This document shows, in pieces, positions 1 through 7,870 of a DNA stretch of 12,803 nucleotides (within the stretch, counting starts at the first letter, position 1; each line of letters opens with the position of its first letter). Under the pieces are notes generated by a model. It was not told the origin of the DNA and did not search any database. It saw only the letters and a list, made by a program, of their open reading frames with translations. Position numbers and translations under genes: made by a program. This DNA is from Oscillospiraceae bacterium. GTDB taxonomy: Bacteria; Bacillota_A; Clostridia; Oscillospirales; Ruminococcaceae. The DNA lies in NCBI GenBank assembly GCA_900766795.1, contig CAAFWX010000336.1:1-12803 (forward strand). Reading direction: 5' to 3'.

Positions 1-1
1 G

Positions 2-586
2 GGAATGTCAAAGCCCACGGTGTCCATTGTCGTGGGCGGGGGGCACTCCATCGGCGTGCCGCTGGCGGTGAGCGCGAAAACGAGCTTTATCGTGCCGACC
101 GCGACCATGACGATTCACCCCGTGCGCATGAACGGAATGATGCTCGGAGTGCCGCAGACCATGAGCTATTTCGAGAAAATGCAGGAGCGCATAACGCGGT
201 TTGTGACCGCAAACAGCGGGATTTCTCCCGAGCGCTTCCGGGAGCTTATGATGGAGCGTGACGAGCTTGTGATGGACGTAGGCTCGGTGCTTGACGGCGA
301 GAATGCGGTCAAAGAGGGGCTTATAGACCGTCTGGGAGGAATTGCGGACGCGGTGCAGTGCCTCTATGAGCTTATCGAGAAAGCGCCCGAGAAGAAGCGC
401 AAGCCCGCAAAGGAATCAAAGTCCGCGAAGAAACCCCGCGCGAGCGCTCAAAAAAAGGAGCCTGCGGCAAAACCCACCGCTCCCGCGAAGAAGCGCGGCA
501 GACCGCCAAGACAGCAGACGGCGGTGGTGCGCAGGGTGGATTCTTTGGCGGAGCTTAACGCTGCGGACTGGACGGGCGACAGATAG
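2..586 (+). CDS. tepA: TepA-type ClpP-fold serine protease, 3' part (5' end outside window)
   Basis: This is the C-terminal part of a ClpP/crotonase-fold protease of the TepA (translocation-enhancing protein) type; the frame is open to the left edge, so the ATG at base 5 is probably internal. Counting from that Met, GGGHSIGVP places the likely nucleophile at Ser15, MTIHPVR gives the likely His38, and Asp91 is a candidate third triad residue. The segment GVPQTMSYFEKMQERI and the ending EGLIDRLGGI match TepA rather than housekeeping ClpP. In Bacillus tepA lies just upstream of spoIIIE, and here ftsK/spoIIIE lies two genes downstream, which supports the call. From about residue 126 the protein leaves the protease fold and runs into a Lys/Ala/Pro-rich tail containing KKRGRPPR, an AT-hook-like motif, before the TAG stop. 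The family role (helping protein export or degrading processed peptides in the cytoplasm) is poorly defined. The family call is firm; the function of the tail is unknown. Confidence 0.87.
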   Translation, partial: GMSKPTVSIVVGGGHSIGVPLAVSAKTSFIVPTATMTIHPVRMNGMMLGVPQTMSYFEKMQERITRFVTANSGISPERFRELMMERDELVMDVGSVLDGENAVKEGLIDRLGGIADAVQCLYELIEKAPEKKRKPAKESKSAKKPRASAQKKEPAAKPTAPAKKRGRPPRQQTAVVRRVDSLAELNAADWTGDR

Positions 587-613
587 CATAACGGTGCGGT
601 ACTGTTCGGGGGA

Positions 614-639
614 CAGCCGTGGGAGATTGCTCGCGGCTG
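614..639 (+). other. Hairpin in the tepA-uppP spacer
   Basis: Bases 614-623 can pair with 630-639 as a 10-bp stem (CAGCCGTGGG with CTCGCGGCTG, including two G-U pairs) around a six-base loop. No T-run follows, so it is not a standard intrinsic terminator. A 10-base palindrome, TACATATGTA, sits directly after it at 641-650, before the uppP ribosome binding site. It could be an RNA-processing or transcript-stability structure, or chance in GC-rich DNA. Confidence 0.35.
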
Positions 640-667
640 ATACATATGTACATACAAGGAGAAAATA

Positions 668-1537
668 ATGGACGCTTTGACAGTGATAATACAAGCGGTT
701 GTGCAGGGGCTGACGGAGTTTCTTCCCGTGTCAAGCTCGGGACATCTTTCGGTGGTTCAGCACATCACGGGAATAGACGGCGAAGCGGCGCTGGTGCTCT
801 CAATTGTGCTTCATCTGGGAACGCTTGCGGCGGTTTTCGCGGCGTTCCGACAGACGATTTGGGAGATGATAAAGGAGTTCTTCCTGACGATTCGCGACGT
901 GTTCAAGGGTCAGTTTTCGTGGAAAGGCATGAATGGCACGCGCCGCATGATGTTCATGGTGATAATCGCAACGCTGATTCTCGTCCCCGTTTATCTGTTC
1001 AAGGATTTCTTTACAAGCAGGCAGGGCGACGGCGATATCGTTTTCGAGGGAATTGCGTTTCTGTTCACGGCGCTGCTTCTGTTCTTGTCGGACAAATGCT
1101 CAGGGGGCACAAAGCGCGGCGAGGACATGACGGTAAAGGACGCGGTGACGGTGGGGTTGTTCCAGTGCGTTGCGCTGTTTCCGGGCGTGTCGCGGTCAGG
1201 CTCCACGACGGCTGCGGGACTGTTCTGCGGGCTTGACAAGGAAACCGCGGTAAGCTTCGCGTTTATCCTCGGAATCCCCGCGATTCTCGGCGGAAGCGTG
1301 CTGGAACTCGGCGACGCGCTTCACAGCGAGGCTGAGCTTAACTGGGCGCTGCTAGCGCTCGGATTTGTGATTGCGGCGGTGGTAGGCTTTCTGGCGATAA
1401 AGCTGGTGGCTTGGCTGCTGGACAAGGACAGATTCAAGGTTTTCGGCATATACACGGCAATTGTGGGAGCGCTCTGCTTGGTCGGCGGACTTTGGGAGCA
1501 CATCACGGGAAGCACTCTCGCTTCTCTTATCGGCTAA
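668..1537 (+). CDS. uppP: Undecaprenyl-diphosphatase (UppP/BacA)
   Basis: UppP is an integral membrane enzyme that removes one phosphate from undecaprenyl pyrophosphate, recycling the lipid carrier used for peptidoglycan and other wall polymers; extra copies give bacitracin resistance. The 289-residue length fits the family. Both signature regions are present: near the N terminus QGLTEFLPVSSSGHL (residues 13-27, with Glu17, Ser23 and His26 in the places of the catalytic set) and PGVSRSGST starting at residue 172, with Arg176 as the expected pyrophosphate-binding arginine. The rest is strongly hydrophobic with about eight likely membrane spans. The first acidic position of the E/Q-x3-E motif is Gln13, which the family allows. 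AAGGAG at 656-661 lies six bases before the ATG and fixes the start. It sits 81 bases after tepA and 69 bases before ftsK on the same strand, probably in the same transcript. Confidence 0.96.
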   Translation: MDALTVIIQAVVQGLTEFLPVSSSGHLSVVQHITGIDGEAALVLSIVLHLGTLAAVFAAFRQTIWEMIKEFFLTIRDVFKGQFSWKGMNGTRRMMFMVIIATLILVPVYLFKDFFTSRQGDGDIVFEGIAFLFTALLLFLSDKCSGGTKRGEDMTVKDAVTVGLFQCVALFPGVSRSGSTTAAGLFCGLDKETAVSFAFILGIPAILGGSVLELGDALHSEAELNWALLALGFVIAAVVGFLAIKLVAWLLDKDRFKVFGIYTAIVGALCLVGGLWEHITGSTLASLIG

Positions 1538-1606
1538 CATAAAGACACAGCGCCGCGCAGGGAACGGTGGTGCGATGGGAAAATATACATAAAGGAAGTT
1601 TCAGAC

Positions 1607-4576
1607 ATGGCAGAAAGAAAGTCAAGCACAAACAAAAGCACAAGCGGTGCAACGGGTCGCTCAAAGTCCGCGGGGGCTTCAAAAACCTCCTCGAAAAGCA
1701 GAAGCAAAAAGGCGGCTGAGCTTGAAGCAAAGCGAATCCGCGAGGAGGCGCTGCTTCGCAGCATGAAGCGCAGGAGGGTGGTTTCCATACTGCTGTGCGC
1801 GTTCGGCGTGCTGTTTACGGTGCTCGCAGTGTTCAAGGGCAATCCCGAGGAGGGCTGGGGAATACTGCACGAGGTTCTGTGCGGTCTTTTCGGCGGGGTG
1901 GCTTCCTTTTTTGTCGGACCGCTGATGATTTACTCCGCGTATGTCATCTCGAAAGAAAACACCGACGCTACCATACTCGGCACAGTGCTGAAAGCGGTCG
2001 TGTTCCAGCTTATGCTGTGCGCGGCGGTTGAGATTTTCTCGGTAGGAGCCGCGTTCAGGGGCGAGAAGCTCGGCGAGATGATTAAGGGGCTGTATGCCAA
2101 CGGAACAAGCGGGCTTGGCGGCGGATTTTTCGCGCTGTTTATCGGCGAGCCGCTTTTGTGTCTTGGCCAGTTCGGCGCGGTTGTGCTGATTCTGATTATT
2201 GCGCTGGTGTGCATTTTCATGATGACGAACCTCACTATCCCCGATTTGGTGGACAAGATTCGCGACCTTGCTTCGCAGGCGGGGGAAGCTGCCTCTGACT
2301 ACCGCGAGCGCAGGCGCGAGGAGCGCGAGATTACCGACGAGCACTACCGTCAGGTACAGGAGGAGCGCCGCGCAGCCCAGCAGGAAGCCCGTGAGCGCCG
2401 CCGAGCCGAAGCGCAGGCAGCCAAAGAGCAGCGCAATCGCGAGCGCGAGCAGGAGCGCATTGAGCGCCTGAAAAACACCCTCGCGAGCGTTGATAAAACC
2501 GAAGAACCCGAACCGGAAGCGGAAAACCCGCCCGCTGCGCCGCAAAAGCCCGCACCTGTGCTGTCAAACGAGCCTGCGGGGTCTGCGGTACGCACGGAGC
2601 CTGTCCGCTCCGAGCCGGAAAACGCTCAGCCCGCGCCGCTGCTTAACGATTCCGACGCTATGTACAGCGAGCTTAAGAAATACATGGAGAAGCAGCACCC
2701 CATCATGCGCGAGGACAAGCGCGACCCGCTCGAGGACGAAAACGCGGAGCTTGTGCCGATAGTTGACGCGCTGCGCAAGTTCAACGAGGACCATTCCCGC
2801 CCTGCGCGCGTGTCGAAGATAGTTGACGCGCCCGCCGCGGATACCACCACGTCCGAAGCGCTTGCAAACCGCGAAGCGGCGGAGCTTGCGAAAACGGCGG
2901 AAGCGGCGCTTGTCACCGATATCGACGAAGCGGAGCTGCCGTTTGACATCGACGACATTATCCCCGAAAAGCCTGTTGTTCAGCAAAATGAGCTGATGTT
3001 CAGCAGGACGAACGAAAACTCCTCGCGTGAGTTTACGACAGTTGCTCCCGCGCCGATAATCGACGCGGCGTCCAATGATAAGCAGCTTACCCTCGCGGAC
3101 GTCTATTCGCTGCCGCCCGTGACATTGCTGAACCCCGTAAAGCAGCGCGTGCCGCAGGCGGATATCGAGAGCGAAATCCGCGGCACAGCGACAAAGCTTG
3201 TGGACACGCTGAAAAGCTTCGGCGTGGAAACGGTCTACACGGGCGCGGCGAGAGGTCCCTCCGTCACCCGATACGAGCTTCAGCTTGCTCCCGGCGTAAA
3301 AATAAGCAAAATCCAGAATCTCTCGGAGGACATTGCGCTGCACATCGGCGTTTCGGGCGTCAGAATTGCGCCCGTGCCGGAAAAGGCGGCTGTCGGAATC
3401 GAAGTTCCGAACAGCGTGCGCGAAACGGTGTTCTTCCGCGAGCTTGTCGATAACACCGAGTTCAAAAAGACCTTCGACAAGAAGCTGCTGAGCGTTCTCG
3501 GAAAGGATATAAGCGGCGCAACGGTAACTTGTAATGTATCAAAAATGCCCCACCTGCTGATTGCGGGCACGACAGGTTCGGGTAAGTCCGTGTGTGTAAA
3601 CTCCATCATAATGTCCATTCTGATGAAGTCCACCCCGAAAGACGTGCGCCTTATCATGGTTGACCCGAAGCAGGTTGAGTTCATGATGTACAACGGAATC
3701 CCGCACCTGCTGATTCCCGTTGTGACCGACCCGAAAAAGGCTGCGGGCGCGCTTGCGTGGGCAGTGACCGAGATGGAGAACCGCTACACGCTGTTTTCCG
3801 AGAACAACGTGCGCAACATCGACGGCTACAACGCGATTGCGGACGACCCCGACAGCGGAATGCACCACATGCCGCAGATAGTCATTTTCATTGACGAGCT
3901 TGCCGACCTCATGATGGCTTCCCCGAAGGACGTTGAGGACAGTATCGTGCGCCTTGCGCAGAAAGCGCGCGCTGCGGGAATGTTCCTTGTTATCGCGACC
4001 CAGAAGCCCACTGTGCAGGTTGTGACAGGTCTTATCAAGGGCAATATCCCTAGCCGAATTGCGCTGATGGTGGCGTCCCAGATAGACAGCCGCGTTATTC
4101 TCGACGGAAGCGGCGCGGAAAAGCTGCTCGGAAACGGCGACATGCTGTATCAGCCCGTGGGAGTGCCGAAGCCCATAAGACTTCAGGGCTGCTATGTGTC
4201 CGACGACGAGGTTGAGCGCGTGGTGGAGTTCATAAAGAAAGCGTTCACTGTCGAATACGACGAGGGAATCATGGCGGAAATCGAGCGCGCAACAGAAGCC
4301 GCTACCGCCGCAGACGAGAAAAACGCCCCTGCTGCGGAGGACGACAGCGAGTATGACGAAAAGCTTGAGGAAGCAATTGAGCTTGTCGTAAGCGTCGGCT
4401 CCGCCAGCACCTCGGCGCTGCAAAGAAAGCTTGGGCTTGGCTTCTCCCGCGCGGGACGAATCATGGACCAGCTTGAAAAAATCGGAGTAGTGGGTCCCAC
4501 CCAAGGCTCAAAGCCGCGTCAGGTGCTGATGACGAAGCAGGAGTGGTATGAGCGCAAGCTCCGACAGGAATCATAA
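1607..4576 (+). CDS. ftsK: FtsK/SpoIIIE-family DNA translocase
   Basis: This is a membrane-anchored hexameric DNA pump that moves chromosomal DNA through the division or sporulation septum. The 989-residue protein has a Ser/Lys/Ala-rich cytoplasmic start (1-56), about four membrane spans (near 58-76, 88-114, 122-147 and 186-206), a long charged linker (about 207-510), the alpha/beta motor domains, and a winged-helix gamma domain (about 920-985) that reads DNA polarity sequences. The Walker A motif GTTGSGKS is at 654-661 and Walker B IVIFIDE ends with Asp763-Glu764. The stretch ATQKPTVQVVTGLIKGNIPS is typical of the family. AAAGGAAG at 1591-1598, eight bases before the ATG, supports the start. 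The linker begins with an Arg/Glu/Ala-rich likely coiled coil (about 232-287) and is longer than in Bacillus SpoIIIE, which is nearer 790 residues in all. The membrane spans argue against the soluble paralogue SftA. Whether it acts in division, sporulation or both cannot be told here. Confidence 0.96.
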   Translation: MAERKSSTNKSTSGATGRSKSAGASKTSSKSRSKKAAELEAKRIREEALLRSMKRRRVVSILLCAFGVLFTVLAVFKGNPEEGWGILHEVLCGLFGGVASFFVGPLMIYSAYVISKENTDATILGTVLKAVVFQLMLCAAVEIFSVGAAFRGEKLGEMIKGLYANGTSGLGGGFFALFIGEPLLCLGQFGAVVLILIIALVCIFMMTNLTIPDLVDKIRDLASQAGEAASDYRERRREEREITDEHYRQVQEERRAAQQEARERRRAEAQAAKEQRNREREQERIERLKNTLASVDKTEEPEPEAENPPAAPQKPAPVLSNEPAGSAVRTEPVRSEPENAQPAPLLNDSDAMYSELKKYMEKQHPIMREDKRDPLEDENAELVPIVDALRKFNEDHSRPARVSKIVDAPAADTTTSEALANREAAELAKTAEAALVTDIDEAELPFDIDDIIPEKPVVQQNELMFSRTNENSSREFTTVAPAPIIDAASNDKQLTLADVYSLPPVTLLNPVKQRVPQADIESEIRGTATKLVDTLKSFGVETVYTGAARGPSVTRYELQLAPGVKISKIQNLSEDIALHIGVSGVRIAPVPEKAAVGIEVPNSVRETVFFRELVDNTEFKKTFDKKLLSVLGKDISGATVTCNVSKMPHLLIAGTTGSGKSVCVNSIIMSILMKSTPKDVRLIMVDPKQVEFMMYNGIPHLLIPVVTDPKKAAGALAWAVTEMENRYTLFSENNVRNIDGYNAIADDPDSGMHHMPQIVIFIDELADLMMASPKDVEDSIVRLAQKARAAGMFLVIATQKPTVQVVTGLIKGNIPSRIALMVASQIDSRVILDGSGAEKLLGNGDMLYQPVGVPKPIRLQGCYVSDDEVERVVEFIKKAFTVEYDEGIMAEIERATEAATAADEKNAPAAEDDSEYDEKLEEAIELVVSVGSASTSALQRKLGLGFSRAGRIMDQLEKIGVVGPTQGSKPRQVLMTKQEWYERKLRQES

Positions 4577-4594
4577 ACCAAAGGGAGTGTGACA

Positions 4595-6526
4595 ATGCCT
4601 TTTTTACCGGTATCAAGAGAGGATATGGCGAGCCGCGGGATTGAGCAGCTTGACTTCATCTGCCTTACGGGGGACGCGTATATCGACCACCCGACCTTTG
4701 GAATCGCGATAATCTCCCGAATGATAGAGGACGCGGGGTTCACCGTGGGAATTATCCCGCAGCCTACCTGCGACGCGGACTACAAGAAGCTCGGCGAGCC
4801 GAAGTATTGCTTCATGGTGTCGGGCGGAAACATCGACAGCATGGTGTCCAACTACACCGTGGCGCTCAAAAAGCGCAACGACGACGCCTATTCCGCAGGC
4901 GGCAGGGGAGGAAAGCGCCCCGACCGCGCGGTTATCACTTACTGCCGCAATCTCAAGCGGCTTTTCCCGCACAAGGAAATCAGCATAGGCGGGCTGGAGG
5001 CTTCGCTTCGGCGCTTTGCGCACTACGACTACTGGGCGGACTGCGTAATGCCCTCGGTGCTGGTGGACAGCGGCGCTGACCTGCTGATGTTCGGCATGGG
5101 AGAAGTCACTATCCTGCAAATGATGGAGCGCTTCCGTGAGGGAAAGAGCCTTAATGACATGCACGACCTGCGGGGAGTGTGCTACCTCTGCCCGCCCGCG
5201 GAAACCCCGATGAACGCCGTGCAGTGCGACAGCTTCGAGATAGTCCGCGACAACAAGAAAGCCTACGCGAAGTCCTGCCGCAAGCAGTACGACGAGCAGG
5301 ACGAGGTGTACGGCAGGACAATCGTACAGCGCCACGGAAACGTTATGCTTGTGCAGAACCCGCCGCAGCGCAGCGTAACTCAGGAGGAGTTCGACCACGC
5401 CTATGAGCTGCCCTATATGCGCGCGTACCACCCGATGTATGAGAGCGAGGGCGGCGTGCCCGCGATACAGGAGGTTGAGTTTTCGATAACCCACAACCGC
5501 GGCTGCTTTGGCTTTTGCAACTTCTGCTCGATTGCGCTCCATCAGGGGCGGCGCGTGCAGACGCGAAGCGAGGATTCGGTGTACAATGAAGCGGTCATGC
5601 TCTCGGAGAAGCCAAACTTCAAGGGCTATATCCACGACGTCGGAGGACCCACCGCGAACTTCCGCCACCCCTCCTGCGACAAGCAGGAGAAATACGGAAT
5701 GTGCAAGGGGAAGAAGTGCCTTGCGCCCACTCCCTGCAAGAATGTCAAGGCTGACCACAGCGACTATATAAGGCTTTTGCGCCGCCTGCGCGGGATAAAG
5801 AAAGTGAAGAAAATCTTTATCCGCTCGGGGATACGCTTCGACTATATGCTGCTCGAGGAAAACAACAGCTTCCTTGACGAGCTTGTGCAGTACCACGTCA
5901 GCGGTCAGCTGAAAGTTGCCCCCGAGCACGCAAGCAACAAGGTGCTCGACTACATGGGCAAGCCGCATATCGAGGTGTACGAGGAGTTTGAGCGCCGCTT
6001 TTATGCCGCCACGAAAAAATGCGGCAAGGAGCAGTACCTCGTGCCCTACCTCATGTCCTCGCACCCGGGCTGCACGCTGAATGAGGCAGTGGAGCTTGCG
6101 CTGTTTCTAAAAAAGCACAATATCCGTCCCGAGCAGGTTCAGGACTTCTATCCCACCCCCGGCACGATTTCCACCGCGATGTTCTACACGGGGCTTGACC
6201 CCTACACCATGGAGCCTGTCTTTGTGCCGCGCACAAGCGAAGAAAAGGCAATGCAGCGCGCCCTGCTGCAATACTTCATGCCGAAGAACCGCGACATAGT
6301 GGAAAAGGCGCTGACGATTGCAAAGCGGCGCGACCTTATCGGCTACGGCAAGGAGTGCCTGATACCGCCCGCAGAGCGGCGCACAGTCGGCGCGAATACT
6401 GCCGACCGCCGCACAAGGAACGCTTCCTCACGCGGAGCGCACAAACCCGGCGGAAAACCTCGCACAGAAAGGAGTGGCTCCAATGGTAAGGGGCAGGCAA
6501 AGAAAAAGCCCGGCGGTCACTCCTAA
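4595..6526 (+). CDS. ygiQ: YgiQ-family radical SAM protein
   Basis: This belongs to the YgiQ (UPF0313) family of radical S-adenosylmethionine enzymes, whose reaction is not established. The radical SAM iron-sulfur motif is RGCFGFCNFC, with Cys304, Cys308 and Cys311 in the CxxxCxxC pattern. The N-terminal part (about 1-200, including FICLTGDAYIDHPTFG and IGGLEASLRRFAHYDYW) is the usual YgiQ N-terminal domain, and the C-terminal part with DFYPTPGTISTAMFYTG is the usual DUF3362-like region. I chose the ATG at 4595 because AAGGGAG (4581-4587) lies seven bases upstream; the in-frame GTG at 4589 would leave one base of spacing. It starts 18 bases after ftsK. The last 50 or so residues form a basic, Gly/Ser-rich, low-complexity tail that reads through the ribosome binding site and first codons of the next gene. 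The family call is firm, the substrate unknown. Confidence 0.95.
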   Translation: MPFLPVSREDMASRGIEQLDFICLTGDAYIDHPTFGIAIISRMIEDAGFTVGIIPQPTCDADYKKLGEPKYCFMVSGGNIDSMVSNYTVALKKRNDDAYSAGGRGGKRPDRAVITYCRNLKRLFPHKEISIGGLEASLRRFAHYDYWADCVMPSVLVDSGADLLMFGMGEVTILQMMERFREGKSLNDMHDLRGVCYLCPPAETPMNAVQCDSFEIVRDNKKAYAKSCRKQYDEQDEVYGRTIVQRHGNVMLVQNPPQRSVTQEEFDHAYELPYMRAYHPMYESEGGVPAIQEVEFSITHNRGCFGFCNFCSIALHQGRRVQTRSEDSVYNEAVMLSEKPNFKGYIHDVGGPTANFRHPSCDKQEKYGMCKGKKCLAPTPCKNVKADHSDYIRLLRRLRGIKKVKKIFIRSGIRFDYMLLEENNSFLDELVQYHVSGQLKVAPEHASNKVLDYMGKPHIEVYEEFERRFYAATKKCGKEQYLVPYLMSSHPGCTLNEAVELALFLKKHNIRPEQVQDFYPTPGTISTAMFYTGLDPYTMEPVFVPRTSEEKAMQRALLQYFMPKNRDIVEKALTIAKRRDLIGYGKECLIPPAERRTVGANTADRRTRNASSRGAHKPGGKPRTERSGSNGKGQAKKKPGGHS

Positions 6527-7472
6527 GGCGGTTTTAGGGATACTGCTGGCGGCTGCCGTGCTTTTCGTCACGGCGATTTGCCTTAACGGCAGGCTCTACC
6601 GCGTAAGCTTTTTGCCGACCATGTCGCGCGTTCTGAGCTATGTCGTCTTCAGCGAGTATCCCCACTTCAAGATGGACAGCGGCGACGTCGCGGTGCATTT
6701 TATCGACGTAGGGCAGGGCGACAGCGCGCTTATCCAGTCGGACAACATCAACGTGCTCATCGACTGCGGCGATGAGGAGCACGCGGATTCTCTGGTAAGC
6801 TACATCGAGTCGCGCGGCATTCAGAAAATCGACTACATCATCGCGACCCACCCGCACTCCGACCACATCGGCGGCATGAACAAGATTCTGGATTCGCTGA
6901 TTGTCGGCGAGATAATCATGCCGCAGCTTGCGGAGGGTATGGTGCCGCTGTCAACGTCCTATGAAGCGCTGCTGGACAACATCGAGAAGAAGTCTATCCG
7001 CATACGCTATGCGGTTGTAGGCGCGCAGCTTCGGTTAGGCGGGGGAACCTACATTGACTTCCTCGCGCCGATTCACGACGACTACGACTCGCTCAACAAC
7101 TTCTCCGTCATCGTGAAGCTTACCCACGGAAAGAACAGATTCCTTTTCTGCGCGGACGCAGAGCGTGCAGCCGAAAACGACCTGCTGAACACCAATTCGG
7201 CGATTGAGGCGGACGTCATCAAAATCGGTCACCACGGCTCGACAAGCTCCTCAACGCCCGCTTTTCTGAAAAAGGTGTCCCCGAAGTACGCGGTGATTTC
7301 CGTCGGACGAAACAACGTCTACGGTCACCCAATGCCCGAGGTCATGGAGCGCATTGAGGACGTGGGCGCACTGGCGCTTACCACGGCGCAGTACGGGCAC
7401 ATTGTGTTCGTGTCCGACGGCGGCAACCTCAGCTTCTACACCGAAAGCGGATATGAAAGGGAGATTGCATGA
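6483..7472 (+). CDS. Membrane-anchored ComEC-like metallo-beta-lactamase-fold hydrolase
   Basis: This 329-residue protein has a basic N terminus, one membrane segment (about residues 16-34, probably a signal anchor or uncleaved signal) and a metallo-beta-lactamase domain resembling the C-terminal domain of the competence protein ComEC/Rec2. The opening strand HFIDVGQGDSALIQ, the metal-binding THPHSDH (122-128) and the later KIGHHGSTSSS are the standard ComEC-type motifs. It lacks the multi-span channel domain of full ComEC, so it is a stand-alone enzyme, probably facing outward, acting on a nucleic acid or another phosphoester; the substrate is unknown. AAAGGAG (6468-6474) lies eight bases before this ATG, which makes it preferable to the GTG at 6474 inside that site. 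It overlaps the ygiQ end by 44 bases and the DUF3006 gene by four, so all three are probably translated from one message. Confidence 0.9.
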   Translation: MVRGRQRKSPAVTPKAVLGILLAAAVLFVTAICLNGRLYRVSFLPTMSRVLSYVVFSEYPHFKMDSGDVAVHFIDVGQGDSALIQSDNINVLIDCGDEEHADSLVSYIESRGIQKIDYIIATHPHSDHIGGMNKILDSLIVGEIIMPQLAEGMVPLSTSYEALLDNIEKKSIRIRYAVVGAQLRLGGGTYIDFLAPIHDDYDSLNNFSVIVKLTHGKNRFLFCADAERAAENDLLNTNSAIEADVIKIGHHGSTSSSTPAFLKKVSPKYAVISVGRNNVYGHPMPEVMERIEDVGALALTTAQYGHIVFVSDGGNLSFYTESGYEREIA

Positions 7473-7681
7473 TTTATGTTGACAGAATCGAGGAGGGAAT
7501 CGCCGTGCTCGAGGAAGACGGCAGGTGGTTTCATCTTCCCGTAAACACGCTCCCCGAGGGCACAAAAGAGGGCAGCCTGCTTGTCCGCACAGAAAACGGC
7601 TTTGCCCTTGACCCTGAAACCGAAAAGAAGCTTCGCGCTGAAATGGCAGAGCGCACAAGGCGGCTTTTCGGAAAGAAATAA
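7469..7681 (+). CDS. DUF3006 family small protein
   Basis: This 70-residue protein resembles DUF3006 proteins: an N-terminal strand pattern MIYVDRIEEGIAVLEED, a conserved turn around HLPVNTLPEGTKEGSLL, and a charged C-terminal helix ending KKLRAEMAERTRRLFGKK. No signal peptide, membrane segment or catalytic motif is visible, so it is probably cytoplasmic. Its ATG overlaps the stop of the metallo-beta-lactamase gene (ATGA at 7469-7472) and AAAGGGAG (7456-7463) lies five bases before it, showing tight translational coupling. From memory DUF3006 genes often accompany ComEC-like MBL genes in Firmicutes, which suggests a partner or regulator of that enzyme; this is inference. It is the last gene before a strong terminator. 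Confidence 0.85.
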   Translation: MIYVDRIEEGIAVLEEDGRWFHLPVNTLPEGTKEGSLLVRTENGFALDPETEKKLRAEMAERTRRLFGKK

Positions 7682-7688
7682 CAAAACT

Positions 7689-7720
7689 ACTCCCGCTGAT
7701 TCCCGCGGGAGTTTCTTGTT
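7689..7720 (+). terminator. Intrinsic terminator ending the tepA-DUF3006 run
   Basis: A perfect 8-bp stem, ACTCCCGC (7689-7696) with GCGGGAGT (7705-7712), encloses an eight-base loop and is followed by TTTCTTGTT. It starts eight bases after the DUF3006 stop codon and closes the upstream gene cluster. Confidence 0.9.
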
Positions 7721-7791
7721 GTCAAAGTGCACAAAACGCGGCGGCAAACTTCATGGATTGTGATTAAAACCACGTTTTTTTGTTTTCGCTC

Positions 7792-7820
7792 TTGTATGCT
7801 GCCGAAAAAAGTTGTATAAT
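7792..7820 (+). promoter_or_regulatory. Sigma-A-type promoter for typA
   Basis: A perfect -10 hexamer TATAAT at 7815-7820 is preceded at 17 bases by TTGTAT (7792-7797), which matches the first three bases of the -35 consensus. It sits in AT-rich DNA after the terminator of the previous unit and would start transcription near 7827, giving a leader of about 45 bases to typA. Confidence 0.65.
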
Positions 7821-7870
7821 AACGTGTGGTAAAAAAATATATACTTATGTGACAAAGGAAAGTGAAGATT

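Noticed and set aside
1538..1606. Search for a promoter or terminator between uppP and ftsK
   Set aside because: Only the ftsK ribosome binding site was found; no convincing hairpin or hexamer pair, so the genes are treated as one transcript.
4613..6064. A 483-codon open frame on the minus strand inside ygiQ, and similar long minus-strand frames in ftsK, typA and the MATE gene
   Set aside because: They mirror strongly conserved plus-strand genes, have no family motifs, and arise from GC-rich codon bias; no ribosome binding sites or promoters support them.
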